Assembly (NCBI RefSeq): GCF_020387415.1
Contig: NZ_JAGWCB010000007.1
Coordinates: 1-64,000 of the forward strand
From: Ideonella benzenivorans
GTDB lineage: Bacteria > Pseudomonadota > Gammaproteobacteria > Burkholderiales > Burkholderiaceae_C
Direction of reading: 5' to 3'
DNA: 64,000 nt
Below are positions 42,911-50,740 of the stretch, piece by piece. A program made the translations under genes and the position numbers. Below the pieces are notes generated by a model. It was given only the letters and a program-made list of their open reading frames with translations. It was not told the origin of the DNA and searched no databases. Position 1 is the stretch's first letter. Every line of letters begins with the position of its first letter.

Positions 42911-44584
42911 ATGATCAAGCAAACAGAAGTGCAGGTGCTGGTGGTAGGGGCCGGCCCGGTGGGCGTGTCCCTGGCCAACCTGCTGGGATGCTATGGCGTC
43001 CAGACCCTGGTGGTGGACCGCAGTCCCACGGTGCTGGACTTTCCGCGCGCGGTCGGCCTGGACGACGAGGCGCTGCGCACCTTCCAGGCGGCCGGGCTGG
43101 CCGAGGACATGTTGACCGACATGATCCAGAACGTGCCGATGCGCATGTACACGGCCGACAAGCGCTGCTTTGCCGAGATCCTGCCGAGCACGCGGGAGTT
43201 CGGCTGGTACCGGCGCAACCTGTTCTCGCAGCCGCTGGGCGAGACCACGCTGCGCAAGGGCCTGGCGCGCCACCCGCAGGTGCAGCTGCAGCTCGGCGTC
43301 GAGCTGGTGGGCCTGCAGCAGGATGCGAGCGGCGTGACCGCCGAGCTGCGCGATGCCGACGGCGCCATCCAGCGCGTGCGGGCGCAGTACTTGGTGGGCT
43401 CCGACGGGGCGCGCAGCACTGTGCGCGAGGGCCTGCTGAAGCTGCCCTACGAGGGGGTCACCCATCCCAACAAGTGGGTGGTGATCGAGTGCGAGGATGA
43501 CCCGCTGGACGCGCCCTACACGGCCCTGCACTGCGAGCCGGCGCGGCCCCATGTCTGCCTGCGCCTGCCCTATGGCCTGCGGCGCTGGGAGTTCATGCTG
43601 TTTCCCGGCGAGGATGGCGAGCAGATGCTGGCGCCCGACCAGGTCCAGGCCCTGCTCAAGGGGCATGTGCCGCACCCCGAGCGGTTGAAGATCATCCGGG
43701 CCCGGGTCTACACCCACAACTCGCGGGTGGCGGGCGAATTCGTCCATGGCCGGGTCTGCCTGGCCGGGGATGCAGCCCACATCACCCCGCCCTGGATCGG
43801 ACAGGGCCTGAATGCAGGCATGCGCGACGCCTTCAACCTGGCCTGGAAACTGGCCTGGGTGGTGCAGGGCCGGATGAAGCCCGAGCAGCTGGCCAGCTAC
43901 CACCTGGAGCGTCACGCCCACGCCAAGGCCATGATCGATCTGGCGGACATGTTCGGCGCCACGCTGTCGCTGCGCAACCGCCCGCTGGCCTGGCTGCGCG
44001 ACCGCTTCTTCCTGGCCATCCAGCACATCCCGCGCTTTCGCGACTATGTGCTGCAGATGAAGTTCAAGCCCATGCCCCGTTTCTCCGAGGGCGTGGTGCT
44101 CAACAGCGGCAAGGCCCGGCAGGACGAGCGGGTGGGGCGCATGTTCATCCAGCCCCTGGTGGAGGTGAACAACGGCGAGCCCCAGCGGCTGGACGATGTG
44201 CTGGGGCCGCGCTTTGCGCTGCTGAGCTGGCGCAGCGACGCGCTGGCCCAGGTCGACGAGGGCCTGAAGGCCCAGTTGCAGCGCCTGGGCTGCGCCGCCT
44301 TCGTGGGCGTGCGGGCCCGCAGCAGCGCCAACGAGGTGGCGCAGGTGCTGCGCACGCCGGGCCTGTCCACGGTGGTGCAGGACATGGAGAACGCGCTGCA
44401 CTTCTGGTTCCAGCAGGCCGGGGTGGACTGGGTGCTGCTGCGGCCGGACCGCTTCGTGGCGGCCGCCGGCCAGGTCGGCGATGCCCCCGACCAGCTACGC
44501 CGCTTCTGCGAGGCCGTGCTGCCCGTGGCCCCGGCGCAGCCCGCCGGGGCCGCGCCGCGCACCTCTGCGGCGGTGGCGGCCTGA
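42911..44584 (+). CDS. FAD-dependent aromatic monooxygenase, MhpA-like (copy A)
   Basis: A 557-residue class A flavoprotein hydroxylase. Dinucleotide motif VVGAGPVGVSLANLL (about 11-25), VGSDGARSTVR (the DG motif) and LAGDAAHITPPWIGQGLNAG (the GD motif) are complete. A C-terminal thioredoxin-like domain (about 400-540) is as in MhpA/PheA. It uses NAD(P)H and O2 to hydroxylate a phenolic ring. It is paralogous to 59889-61514, sharing LDDEAL, YTHNSRVA and the GD segment. SD is weak (AAGGCACACAAAC). Substrate unknown. Confidence 0.9.
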   Translation: MIKQTEVQVLVVGAGPVGVSLANLLGCYGVQTLVVDRSPTVLDFPRAVGLDDEALRTFQAAGLAEDMLTDMIQNVPMRMYTADKRCFAEILPSTREFGWYRRNLFSQPLGETTLRKGLARHPQVQLQLGVELVGLQQDASGVTAELRDADGAIQRVRAQYLVGSDGARSTVREGLLKLPYEGVTHPNKWVVIECEDDPLDAPYTALHCEPARPHVCLRLPYGLRRWEFMLFPGEDGEQMLAPDQVQALLKGHVPHPERLKIIRARVYTHNSRVAGEFVHGRVCLAGDAAHITPPWIGQGLNAGMRDAFNLAWKLAWVVQGRMKPEQLASYHLERHAHAKAMIDLADMFGATLSLRNRPLAWLRDRFFLAIQHIPRFRDYVLQMKFKPMPRFSEGVVLNSGKARQDERVGRMFIQPLVEVNNGEPQRLDDVLGPRFALLSWRSDALAQVDEGLKAQLQRLGCAAFVGVRARSSANEVAQVLRTPGLSTVVQDMENALHFWFQQAGVDWVLLRPDRFVAAAGQVGDAPDQLRRFCEAVLPVAPAQPAGAAPRTSAAVAA

Positions 44585-44621
44585 CCGCCTGACCGCCCGA
44601 TCGACACCGAAAGGACTGCCC

Positions 44622-46052
44622 ATGTACCCGACCCTGGCCCTCTACATCGACGGCGAGTTCATCGACGCCAGCCGCACCGCCCGCGCCCAGGATGTGCGCG
44701 ACCCGGCCACCCAGCAGCTCCTGGGGCAACTGCCCTGGGCCGAGACGGCGGATCTGGAGCGCGCCGTGCAGGCGGCCGACCGGGCCTGGCGCCAGTGGCG
44801 CCGCAGCTCGCCGATGGAGCGCGCCGCCGTCCTGCGCAAGGTGGGCGAACTGGCCCGCCTGCGGGTGGAGGAGATCGCCCAGGCCATCACGCTGGACAAC
44901 GGCAAGCCGTTGGCCGAAGCGCGGGCCGAGGTGCTCAACAGCGCCGAGCATGCCGAGTGGAACGCGGAGGAGTGCCGGCGCATCTATGGCCGGGTGGTGC
45001 CGCCGCGGGACCCGGCGGTGCGCCAGCTGGTGACCCGCGAGGCCATCGGCGTGTGCGCGGCCTTCAGTCCCTGGAACTTCCCGATGGGCCAGGCCATCAA
45101 GAAGGTCGCTGCCGCGATCGGTGCCGGCTGTGCCGTGGTGCTCAAGGGGCCGGAGGAATCCCCCAGCGCGGTGCTAGCCCTGGCCCAGCTGTTCCATGAC
45201 GCGGGTCTGCCCCCGGGCGTGCTCAACGTGGTGTGGGGCGTGCCGGGCGAGATCTCCCAGCACCTGATCACCCATCCGCTGGTGCGCAAGGTGTCGTTCA
45301 CTGGCTCGGTGCCGGTGGGCAAGCAGCTCGCCGCCCTGGCCGGTGCGCACATGAAGCGGGTCAGCATGGAGCTGGGCGGGCATTCGCCGGTGATCGTGTT
45401 CCCGGATGCCGACCTGGATGCGGCTGTCGCCCTGCTGGCCCGCCTGAAGACCCGCAATGCCGGGCAGGTCTGCGTCTCGCCCTCGCGTTTCTTTGTCCAC
45501 CGGCAGGTCTACCCGGCCTTTCTGGAGCGCTTTGGCCAGGCGATTGCCGGGGTGCGGCTGGGCCACGGCCTGGCCCCCGAGACCCAGATGGGGCCGCTGA
45601 TCCATGGCCGGCGGCTGCAGGCCATCAGCGAGCTGGTCGACGATGCGCTCTCCTGTGGCGGGGAGCTGGTGACCGGTGGACAGCGCCTGGAAGGGGCTGG
45701 CCACTTCTACCGCCCGACGGTGATTGCGGGCGTGCCCGAACACGCCCGCGTGCTGTGCGAGGAGCCCTTCGGGCCGATCGCCCCGGTGATGCCCTTCGAC
45801 GACACCGAGGAGGTGATCGCCCGGGCCAACAGCGTGCCCTTCGGCCTGGCGTCCTATGTGTTCACCGAGTCGATCAAGACCGCCACCCGGGTCTCCGAGG
45901 GCCTGGAGGTGGGCATGGTCAACATCAACCATTCGGGCATGGCCCACCCCGAGCTGCCCTTTGGCGGCATCAAGGACAGCGGCATCGGCAGCGAGGGAGG
46001 CACCGAGACCTTCGACGGCTACCTGGTGACCAAGCTGACCACCCAGATCTGA
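44622..46052 (+). CDS. Aldehyde dehydrogenase (first of three)
   Basis: A 476-residue NAD(P)-dependent dehydrogenase. SPWNFP cofactor loop, SFTGSVPVGKQ, general base Glu250 (MELGGHSP) and nucleophile Cys284 (AGQVCVSPSR) are all present. It oxidises an aldehyde to an acid, perhaps the product of the ThDP decarboxylase or hydrolase upstream. AAAGGA precedes ATG 44622. The next gene is a second dehydrogenase 32 bp on. Confidence 0.92.
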   Translation: MYPTLALYIDGEFIDASRTARAQDVRDPATQQLLGQLPWAETADLERAVQAADRAWRQWRRSSPMERAAVLRKVGELARLRVEEIAQAITLDNGKPLAEARAEVLNSAEHAEWNAEECRRIYGRVVPPRDPAVRQLVTREAIGVCAAFSPWNFPMGQAIKKVAAAIGAGCAVVLKGPEESPSAVLALAQLFHDAGLPPGVLNVVWGVPGEISQHLITHPLVRKVSFTGSVPVGKQLAALAGAHMKRVSMELGGHSPVIVFPDADLDAAVALLARLKTRNAGQVCVSPSRFFVHRQVYPAFLERFGQAIAGVRLGHGLAPETQMGPLIHGRRLQAISELVDDALSCGGELVTGGQRLEGAGHFYRPTVIAGVPEHARVLCEEPFGPIAPVMPFDDTEEVIARANSVPFGLASYVFTESIKTATRVSEGLEVGMVNINHSGMAHPELPFGGIKDSGIGSEGGTETFDGYLVTKLTTQI

Positions 46053-46084
46053 GACCCCGAGACCTGAGACCGAGAACCTCTGCC

Positions 46085-47533
46085 ATGCTTGAACTGAACG
46101 ATCCCTCCCTGCTGCCTGGTCGCTGCCTGCTGGGCGGTCAATGGCGCACGGCCGAACGCACCATCGACGTGATGAACCCCGGTCGCGGCGGTCTGGTGGG
46201 CACGGTGCCCCGCATGGGCCGTGCGGAGACCCAGGCGGCCATCGAGGCGGCGGCCACGGCCTGGGCCGACTGGCGAGCCCGCCCGGCCAAGGAGCGCTCG
46301 GCCATCCTGCTGGCCTGGTACCAGGCGGTTCTGGGGGCCCAGGAGGACCTGGCCCGCATCATGACCGCCGAGCAGGGCAAGCCACTGGCCGAGGCCCGCG
46401 GGGAAGTGGCCTATGCCGCCTCTTTCCTCCAATGGTTTGGTGAAGAGGCCAAGCGCGTCTATGGCGACACCATCCCGGCCCCATTGCGCTCGCAGCGCAT
46501 CGTGGTGACCAAGGAGCCGGTGGGCGTGTGCGCCGCCATCACGCCCTGGAACTTCCCCGCCGCGATGATCACCCGCAAGGCCGGGGCCGCGTTGGCCGCG
46601 GGCTGCACCATGGTGGTCAAGCCGGCCAGCCAGACGCCCCTGACCGCGTTGGCCCTGGCCGTGCTGGCCGAGCGCGCGGGGGTACCGGCGGGGGTGCTGT
46701 CGGTCATCACGGGCTCGGCCAGTGAGATCGGCGACGAGCTGACCCGCAACCCGCTGGTGCGCAAGCTCAGCTTCACCGGCTCCACCGAGGTCGGCCGCAC
46801 CCTGATGCGCCAGTGCGCGGACACGGTCAAGAAGGTGTCGATGGAGCTGGGCGGCAACGCGCCCTTCATCGTCTTCGACGATGCCGATCTGGACGCCGCG
46901 GTGGAGGGGGCGCTGGCTTCCAAGTACCGCAACGCGGGCCAGACCTGCGTCTGCGCCAACCGCTTCTATGTGCAGGCCGGGGTGTACGAGCGCTTTGCCG
47001 ACAAGCTGGCCGCCGCCGTCTCGGCCCTGCAGGTGGGGCCGGGCGATGAAGCCGGGGTGACGGTCGGCCCGCTGATCGACACCCGGGCGGTGGACAAGGT
47101 CGAAGAGCATGTGGCGGACGCCCTGGCCCAGGGGGCTGCGGTCCGCCTCGGCGGCCGGCGCCATGCCCTGGGTGGCTCGTTCTATGAGCCCACCATCCTC
47201 ACCGGTGCCACGCAGGCGATGAAGGTGGCCCGCGAAGAGACCTTCGGTCCGCTGGCGCCGCTGTTTCGCTTCGAGACCGAGGACGAGGTGGTGGCCATGG
47301 CCAACGACACCGAGTTCGGTCTGGCCAGCTACTTCTACGCCCGGGACCTGGGACGCGTCTGGCGGGTGGCCGAGCGCCTGGAGTACGGCATGGTCGGCGT
47401 CAACACCGGCCTGATCTCCAACGAGGTGGCGCCCTTCGGTGGCGTCAAGCAGTCGGGCCTGGGCCGCGAAGGCTCGCACTACGGCATCGACGACTACCTG
47501 GTCATCAAGTACATCAACATGGCCGGCATCTGA
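46085..47533 (+). CDS. Succinate-semialdehyde dehydrogenase-like protein
   Basis: A 482-residue aldehyde dehydrogenase closest in feel to GabD: TAEQGKPLAEARGEV, PWNFPAAMITRKAGAALAAGC, general base Glu254 (MELGGNAP), nucleophile Cys288 (AGQTCVCANR) and SNEVAPFGGVKQSGLGREGS. GabD oxidises succinate semialdehyde to succinate. Last gene of the operon that starts at 37151; it converges with the second IclR gene 9 bp away. It would drain a C4 semialdehyde from ring cleavage or from the aminotransferase at 30428 into the TCA cycle. Confidence 0.88.
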   Translation: MLELNDPSLLPGRCLLGGQWRTAERTIDVMNPGRGGLVGTVPRMGRAETQAAIEAAATAWADWRARPAKERSAILLAWYQAVLGAQEDLARIMTAEQGKPLAEARGEVAYAASFLQWFGEEAKRVYGDTIPAPLRSQRIVVTKEPVGVCAAITPWNFPAAMITRKAGAALAAGCTMVVKPASQTPLTALALAVLAERAGVPAGVLSVITGSASEIGDELTRNPLVRKLSFTGSTEVGRTLMRQCADTVKKVSMELGGNAPFIVFDDADLDAAVEGALASKYRNAGQTCVCANRFYVQAGVYERFADKLAAAVSALQVGPGDEAGVTVGPLIDTRAVDKVEEHVADALAQGAAVRLGGRRHALGGSFYEPTILTGATQAMKVAREETFGPLAPLFRFETEDEVVAMANDTEFGLASYFYARDLGRVWRVAERLEYGMVGVNTGLISNEVAPFGGVKQSGLGREGSHYGIDDYLVIKYINMAGI

Positions 47534-47542
47534 GCCGGGCCG

Positions 47543-48295
47543 TCATGGGGGCGTCAGCCGCTGGGCCAGGCGCGCCGTGACCTGCTGGGCCGACTGCAGC
47601 AGCAGGCGGCCGAGTTCCTCTTCCTTGAAGCGCTCGTAATGGTCGGGATGGAAGATCAGCGTCATGCTGCCGGCGATCTCGCCGGTCGGGAAGAACACCG
47701 GTGCGGCGATGCCGACCGCGCCGGTCTCCACCTCCTGGCGCGACACCCAGTAGCCGTTGCGGCGGATGGCCTCCATCAGCGCGGCAAAGGCCGGCCAGTC
47801 GCCGCCCAGGGCCTGCACGTCGGGCTCTTGCTGGTGGCTGTTCCAGATGCGCTTGAGCCGGCTGCCGCGCAGGTGGGCCAGGATCACCTTGGAGCTGCAG
47901 CTGCGGAAGGTCGGGACGGCCTGGCCGCGGCCGTACAGCAGGTCCGTCCTGGCCACCGGCGCGGTCTGGTGGATGTTGATGATCTGGTCGTTGTACATCG
48001 AGGCGAGCAGGCCCATCGAGTAGGTCATCTGCGCGACCTCCGAGAGCACCTCGTCGGCCGAGTTGATCAGCGGGTCCGACTCGCGAATGCGGTAGTCGAA
48101 CTGGATGATCCGCGGCCCCAGGCCATAGGTGCCGGCGTTGCTGACGAGCAGGCCCGCGTGCATCAGCTCGGCGATGTAGCGGTAGCAGGTGGTGCGGGCC
48201 AGATGCAGTTGGTCGGCGATCTGGTCGGCGGTGAGTGCGGTGTTCTCTTTGGTGAAGAGATCCAGCACCGAGAGCATCCGGGTGAGGCTGGACAT
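47543..48295 (-). CDS. IclR-family transcriptional regulator (second copy)
   Basis: A 250-residue regulator with N-terminal winged HTH (SSLTRMLSVLDLFTKENTALTADQIADQLHLARTTCYRYIAEL) and C-terminal effector domain (about 75-245, ending in the GAVGIAAPVFFPTGEIAGSMTLIF segment). It resembles the copy at 35981-36742 in length and motif layout. It is divergent from the ABC transporter operon; the 383-bp gap carries three TCCC-N7-GGGA palindromes, two of them near its own promoter region, so auto-regulation and control of the transporter are likely. Confidence 0.92.
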   Translation of the reverse strand: MSSLTRMLSVLDLFTKENTALTADQIADQLHLARTTCYRYIAELMHAGLLVSNAGTYGLGPRIIQFDYRIRESDPLINSADEVLSEVAQMTYSMGLLASMYNDQIINIHQTAPVARTDLLYGRGQAVPTFRSCSSKVILAHLRGSRLKRIWNSHQQEPDVQALGGDWPAFAALMEAIRRNGYWVSRQEVETGAVGIAAPVFFPTGEIAGSMTLIFHPDHYERFKEEELGRLLLQSAQQVTARLAQRLTPP

Positions 48296-48342
48296 GCGTT
48301 CGGGTGGGTTGTAGAGGCGAACGGGCGCGGATTGTACGAAGC

Positions 48343-48357
48343 ACCCGTGATGCGGGA
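48343..48357. promoter_or_regulatory. Operator-like palindrome, site 1
   Basis: ACCCGTGATGCGGGA, 4-7-4 layout (CCC...GGG), about 48 bp upstream of the second IclR start codon. One of three 15-mers in this gap that fit (T/A)CCCnnnATnnGGGA. Confidence 0.55.
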
Positions 48358-48380
48358 TCGGTCGGTTCACGACAATTAAA

Positions 48381-48395
48381 TCCCGTAATTCGGGA
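48381..48395. promoter_or_regulatory. Operator-like palindrome, site 2
   Basis: TCCCGTAATTCGGGA, the most perfect of the three palindromes (TCCCG/CGGGA arms), about 86 bp upstream of the IclR start codon. Its core GTAATTC is close to GCTATTC in the palindrome upstream of the ThDP operon. Confidence 0.6.
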
Positions 48396-48467
48396 CTACA
48401 CCGGTTGTTTCTGTGGGTGGCCGATGAAAAACTGGCACCAACAGCGACATGTGTTGCGACGAGAGCC

Positions 48468-48498
48468 CCAATTTGGTGAGAAATGGATCCCAAATTGG
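48468..48498. repeat. Inverted CCAATTTGG / CCAAATTGG pair
   Basis: CCAATTTGG (48468-48476) and CCAAATTGG (48490-48498) are complementary to each other, 13 bp apart. They lie upstream of the sigma-54 promoter, where an activator or IHF might bind. Function unknown. Confidence 0.4.
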
Positions 48499-48528
48499 AG
48501 GATTCAAGCCGAATGAGTGGCTCTCAAG

Positions 48529-48544
48529 CTGGCACGGTCGTTGC
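48529..48544 (+). promoter_or_regulatory. Sigma-54 (RpoN) promoter
   Basis: CTGGCACGGTCGTTGC matches the -24/-12 consensus YTGGCACGNNNNTTGC at every fixed position, with correct GG-N10-GC spacing. Transcription would start near 48556, about 120 bp before the substrate-binding-protein gene. Sigma-54 promoters need an enhancer-binding protein; none is encoded in this window, so nitrogen control through NtrC or a distant activator is implied. Confidence 0.8.
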
Positions 48545-48559
48545 CTTTCATCAAACAAG

Positions 48560-48574
48560 TCCCTCAATGTGGGA
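48560..48574. promoter_or_regulatory. Operator-like palindrome, site 3
   Basis: TCCCTCAATGTGGGA, 4-7-4 layout, 15 bp beyond the -12 element of the sigma-54 promoter, so just downstream of the predicted transcription start. A repressor bound here would block the transporter operon. Confidence 0.55.
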
Positions 48575-48678
48575 CTGATTAGCGGGTTGGGCGAAGACGA
48601 TTCGCTCTGGATCAAGGTGGCGGCGCGCGGGGTGCTGTTCACCGGTGAAGTGGGATCAGCAAGGAAAGGACAGCTGAG

Positions 48679-49848
48679 ATGAATGAAGTGAGCAAGCGGG
48701 CGGTGCAGGCCGCCGTGTCCATCGTCACGGCCCTGGCTGCCGGCATGGCAGGGGCGGCCGAGCCGATCCGCATCGGATCGCTGGCCTCGATCTCCGGGCC
48801 GATGAGCCTGCCCGAGTCGTCGGCGGCCGCCAAGGCGGTGTTCGACCGCGTCAACGCGCAGGGCGGCATCCAGGGGCGACCCATCGAGTACATCGTGCTG
48901 GACGACAAGGGCGATGCCGGGGCCACGGCCCAGGCGGCGCGCGATCTGGTGGATTCCAAGGGCGTGATGGCTTTTGCCGGCACGGCCAGCCTGCAGGACT
49001 GCACGGTCAACGGCAACCTCTACAAGCAGCGTGGCGTGCTCTCGATCCCCGGTGTGGGCGGCGAGTTCAGCTGCTACCGCAACAAGAGCTTCGCGCCGGT
49101 GAGCGTGGGTCCGGCCCGCGGCACGCTGGCCACCCTGATGTTCACCTCCGAACGCCTGAAGAAGCAGAAGATCTGCGCCTTCCTGCTGGGCATTCCCGCC
49201 CACGGCGCGGGCAATGCCTGGGCGGTGGAGAACTTCGGCAAGCTCACTGGCAAGAAGCTGGCCCTGGTGGACACCACCGTGCTGCCCAACGATGACATGA
49301 CCCCGCATGTGCTCAAGGCCAAGAAGGCCGACTGCGATGCCATCGTCTTCAGCGGCACCGAGCAGATGGACCTGGCCTGGTACAAGGCCATGAAGACCCA
49401 GGGCATGCAGAGCGTGACCGCGGTGTTCCTGACCCCGGCCTACACCACCAACTTCGCCAAGCTGCTGGGCAAGGACGGCGACGGTGTCTACGCCAACTCC
49501 GAGTACGAGCCCTTTCTGTCGGACAGCCCGGTGCTGGCCGACTGGCGCAAGCTGATGGCCCAGGCCAAGGTGCCCGAGTCCTCGTTCGCCCAGGGCGGCT
49601 ATGTGTCGGCCATGCTGCTGGTCGAAGCCCTCAAGCGTGTGAAGGGCCCCATCACCCGCGAGTCGGTCACGGCCGAACTGCGGGCCACCAAGGGTGAGCG
49701 CGCCCTGCGCAACCCGATGTTGGGCCAGGCCTTCGCCTTTGACGAGCGCGCGGATGTGCTGAAGACCTCGGCCACGAAGTTCCTGCTGTTGACGGACGGC
49801 AAGTGGAACACCGTGACGCCGGAGTTCTTCATCACCACGGCGAAGTGA
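48679..49848 (+). CDS. ABC transporter substrate-binding protein (LivK type)
   Basis: A 389-residue periplasmic binding protein. The signal peptide ends near AAGMAGAAEP, and the type I fold begins IRIGSLASISGPMSLPESSAA, as in branched-chain amino acid binding proteins, with GRPIEYIVLDDKGD and PAHGAGNAWAVENFGK later. In catabolic clusters such proteins often bind aromatic acids rather than amino acids. First gene of the operon behind the sigma-54 promoter; the permease and ATPase genes follow directly. Confidence 0.9.
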   Translation: MNEVSKRAVQAAVSIVTALAAGMAGAAEPIRIGSLASISGPMSLPESSAAAKAVFDRVNAQGGIQGRPIEYIVLDDKGDAGATAQAARDLVDSKGVMAFAGTASLQDCTVNGNLYKQRGVLSIPGVGGEFSCYRNKSFAPVSVGPARGTLATLMFTSERLKKQKICAFLLGIPAHGAGNAWAVENFGKLTGKKLALVDTTVLPNDDMTPHVLKAKKADCDAIVFSGTEQMDLAWYKAMKTQGMQSVTAVFLTPAYTTNFAKLLGKDGDGVYANSEYEPFLSDSPVLADWRKLMAQAKVPESSFAQGGYVSAMLLVEALKRVKGPITRESVTAELRATKGERALRNPMLGQAFAFDERADVLKTSATKFLLLTDGKWNTVTPEFFITTAK

Positions 49849-49870
49849 TCGATTCAGCGGGCAGTTCGAG

Positions 49871-50740
49871 ATGATGGATATCCTGGCCTCCGGGCTGATC
49901 GTGGGGGCGGCCTATGCCGCCCTCGGGATCGGGCTCACCTTGGTTGCAAAGATGAGCGGGGTGGTGAGCTTTGCGCAATCCGCCGTCGCTTTGTTGGGCT
50001 GTTTCACCGGCTTGGTCGTGGCCAAGGCCGCGGACCTGCCCCCCATCGGTGGGGTGCTGATCGGCGTGCTGGTGGGCACCCTGGTGGGCGGGATCTTCGG
50101 CGCCATCATCGCCCGCTGGTTCCAGGGGGCCGACGTGCGGGTCAAGTCGTCGGCCACCATCGCGCTGATGATCGGCGGGCTGACCCTCGGGGCCCGCGTC
50201 TTCGGTGACGTGCCCCGGGAGGCGCCCAGCCTGGTCGGCGGCGCGGTGGTGTCGCTGGGCGGCGTGCGGCTGGATGCGGGGCTGTTCCTCGCCCTGGGGC
50301 TGGCCGCGGGCCTGGCCGTCGGGCTGGACCTCTTCGTGCGCCGCACCCACGCCGGCACCCGCCTGATGGCCTTTGCCGAGCGTCCGGTCACGGCGGAGCT
50401 GATCGGCATCCCCTCGACCTTCCTGACCATCGCGGTCTGGGCGGCCGCGGGCGGCATCTCGTCGCTGTCGCTGAACATCATCATGTCCTCGACCGCACGC
50501 AGCGCCAACTTCATGTCGTTGAGCCTGCTGATCATCCCGGCGCTGTGCGCGGCCCTGATCGGCAAGTTCCAGGGCTTCTACGCGACCCTGGTCGGCGGGC
50601 TGGTGCTGGGCATCCTGGAGGCGGGCCTGCTGGCCTGGCCGGAGGTGGCGTCCTATGCGCAGGCGGTCTATCTGCCGGTGATCCTGGTGGTGCTGTTCTG
50701 GATGAACCGGAAGGAGGTGTGGGATGGTCAGCGTGGTTAA
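49871..50740 (+). CDS. ABC transporter permease (LivH type)
   Basis: A 289-residue inner-membrane permease with about eight helices. It begins DILASGLIVGAAYAALGIGLTLVAKMSGVVSFAQSAVALLG, the LivH pattern, and carries the coupling-helix segment GTRLMAFAERPVTAELIGIP. It starts 22 bp after the binding protein and its last 17 bp overlap the next gene. It imports the ligand delivered by the LivK-type protein. Confidence 0.92.
   Translation: MMDILASGLIVGAAYAALGIGLTLVAKMSGVVSFAQSAVALLGCFTGLVVAKAADLPPIGGVLIGVLVGTLVGGIFGAIIARWFQGADVRVKSSATIALMIGGLTLGARVFGDVPREAPSLVGGAVVSLGGVRLDAGLFLALGLAAGLAVGLDLFVRRTHAGTRLMAFAERPVTAELIGIPSTFLTIAVWAAAGGISSLSLNIIMSSTARSANFMSLSLLIIPALCAALIGKFQGFYATLVGGLVLGILEAGLLAWPEVASYAQAVYLPVILVVLFWMNRKEVWDGQRG

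Noticed and set aside
48434-48450. A second TGGCAC near 48433 in the transporter promoter region
   Set aside because: No TTGC at the required spacing; only the copy at 48529-48544 is complete.
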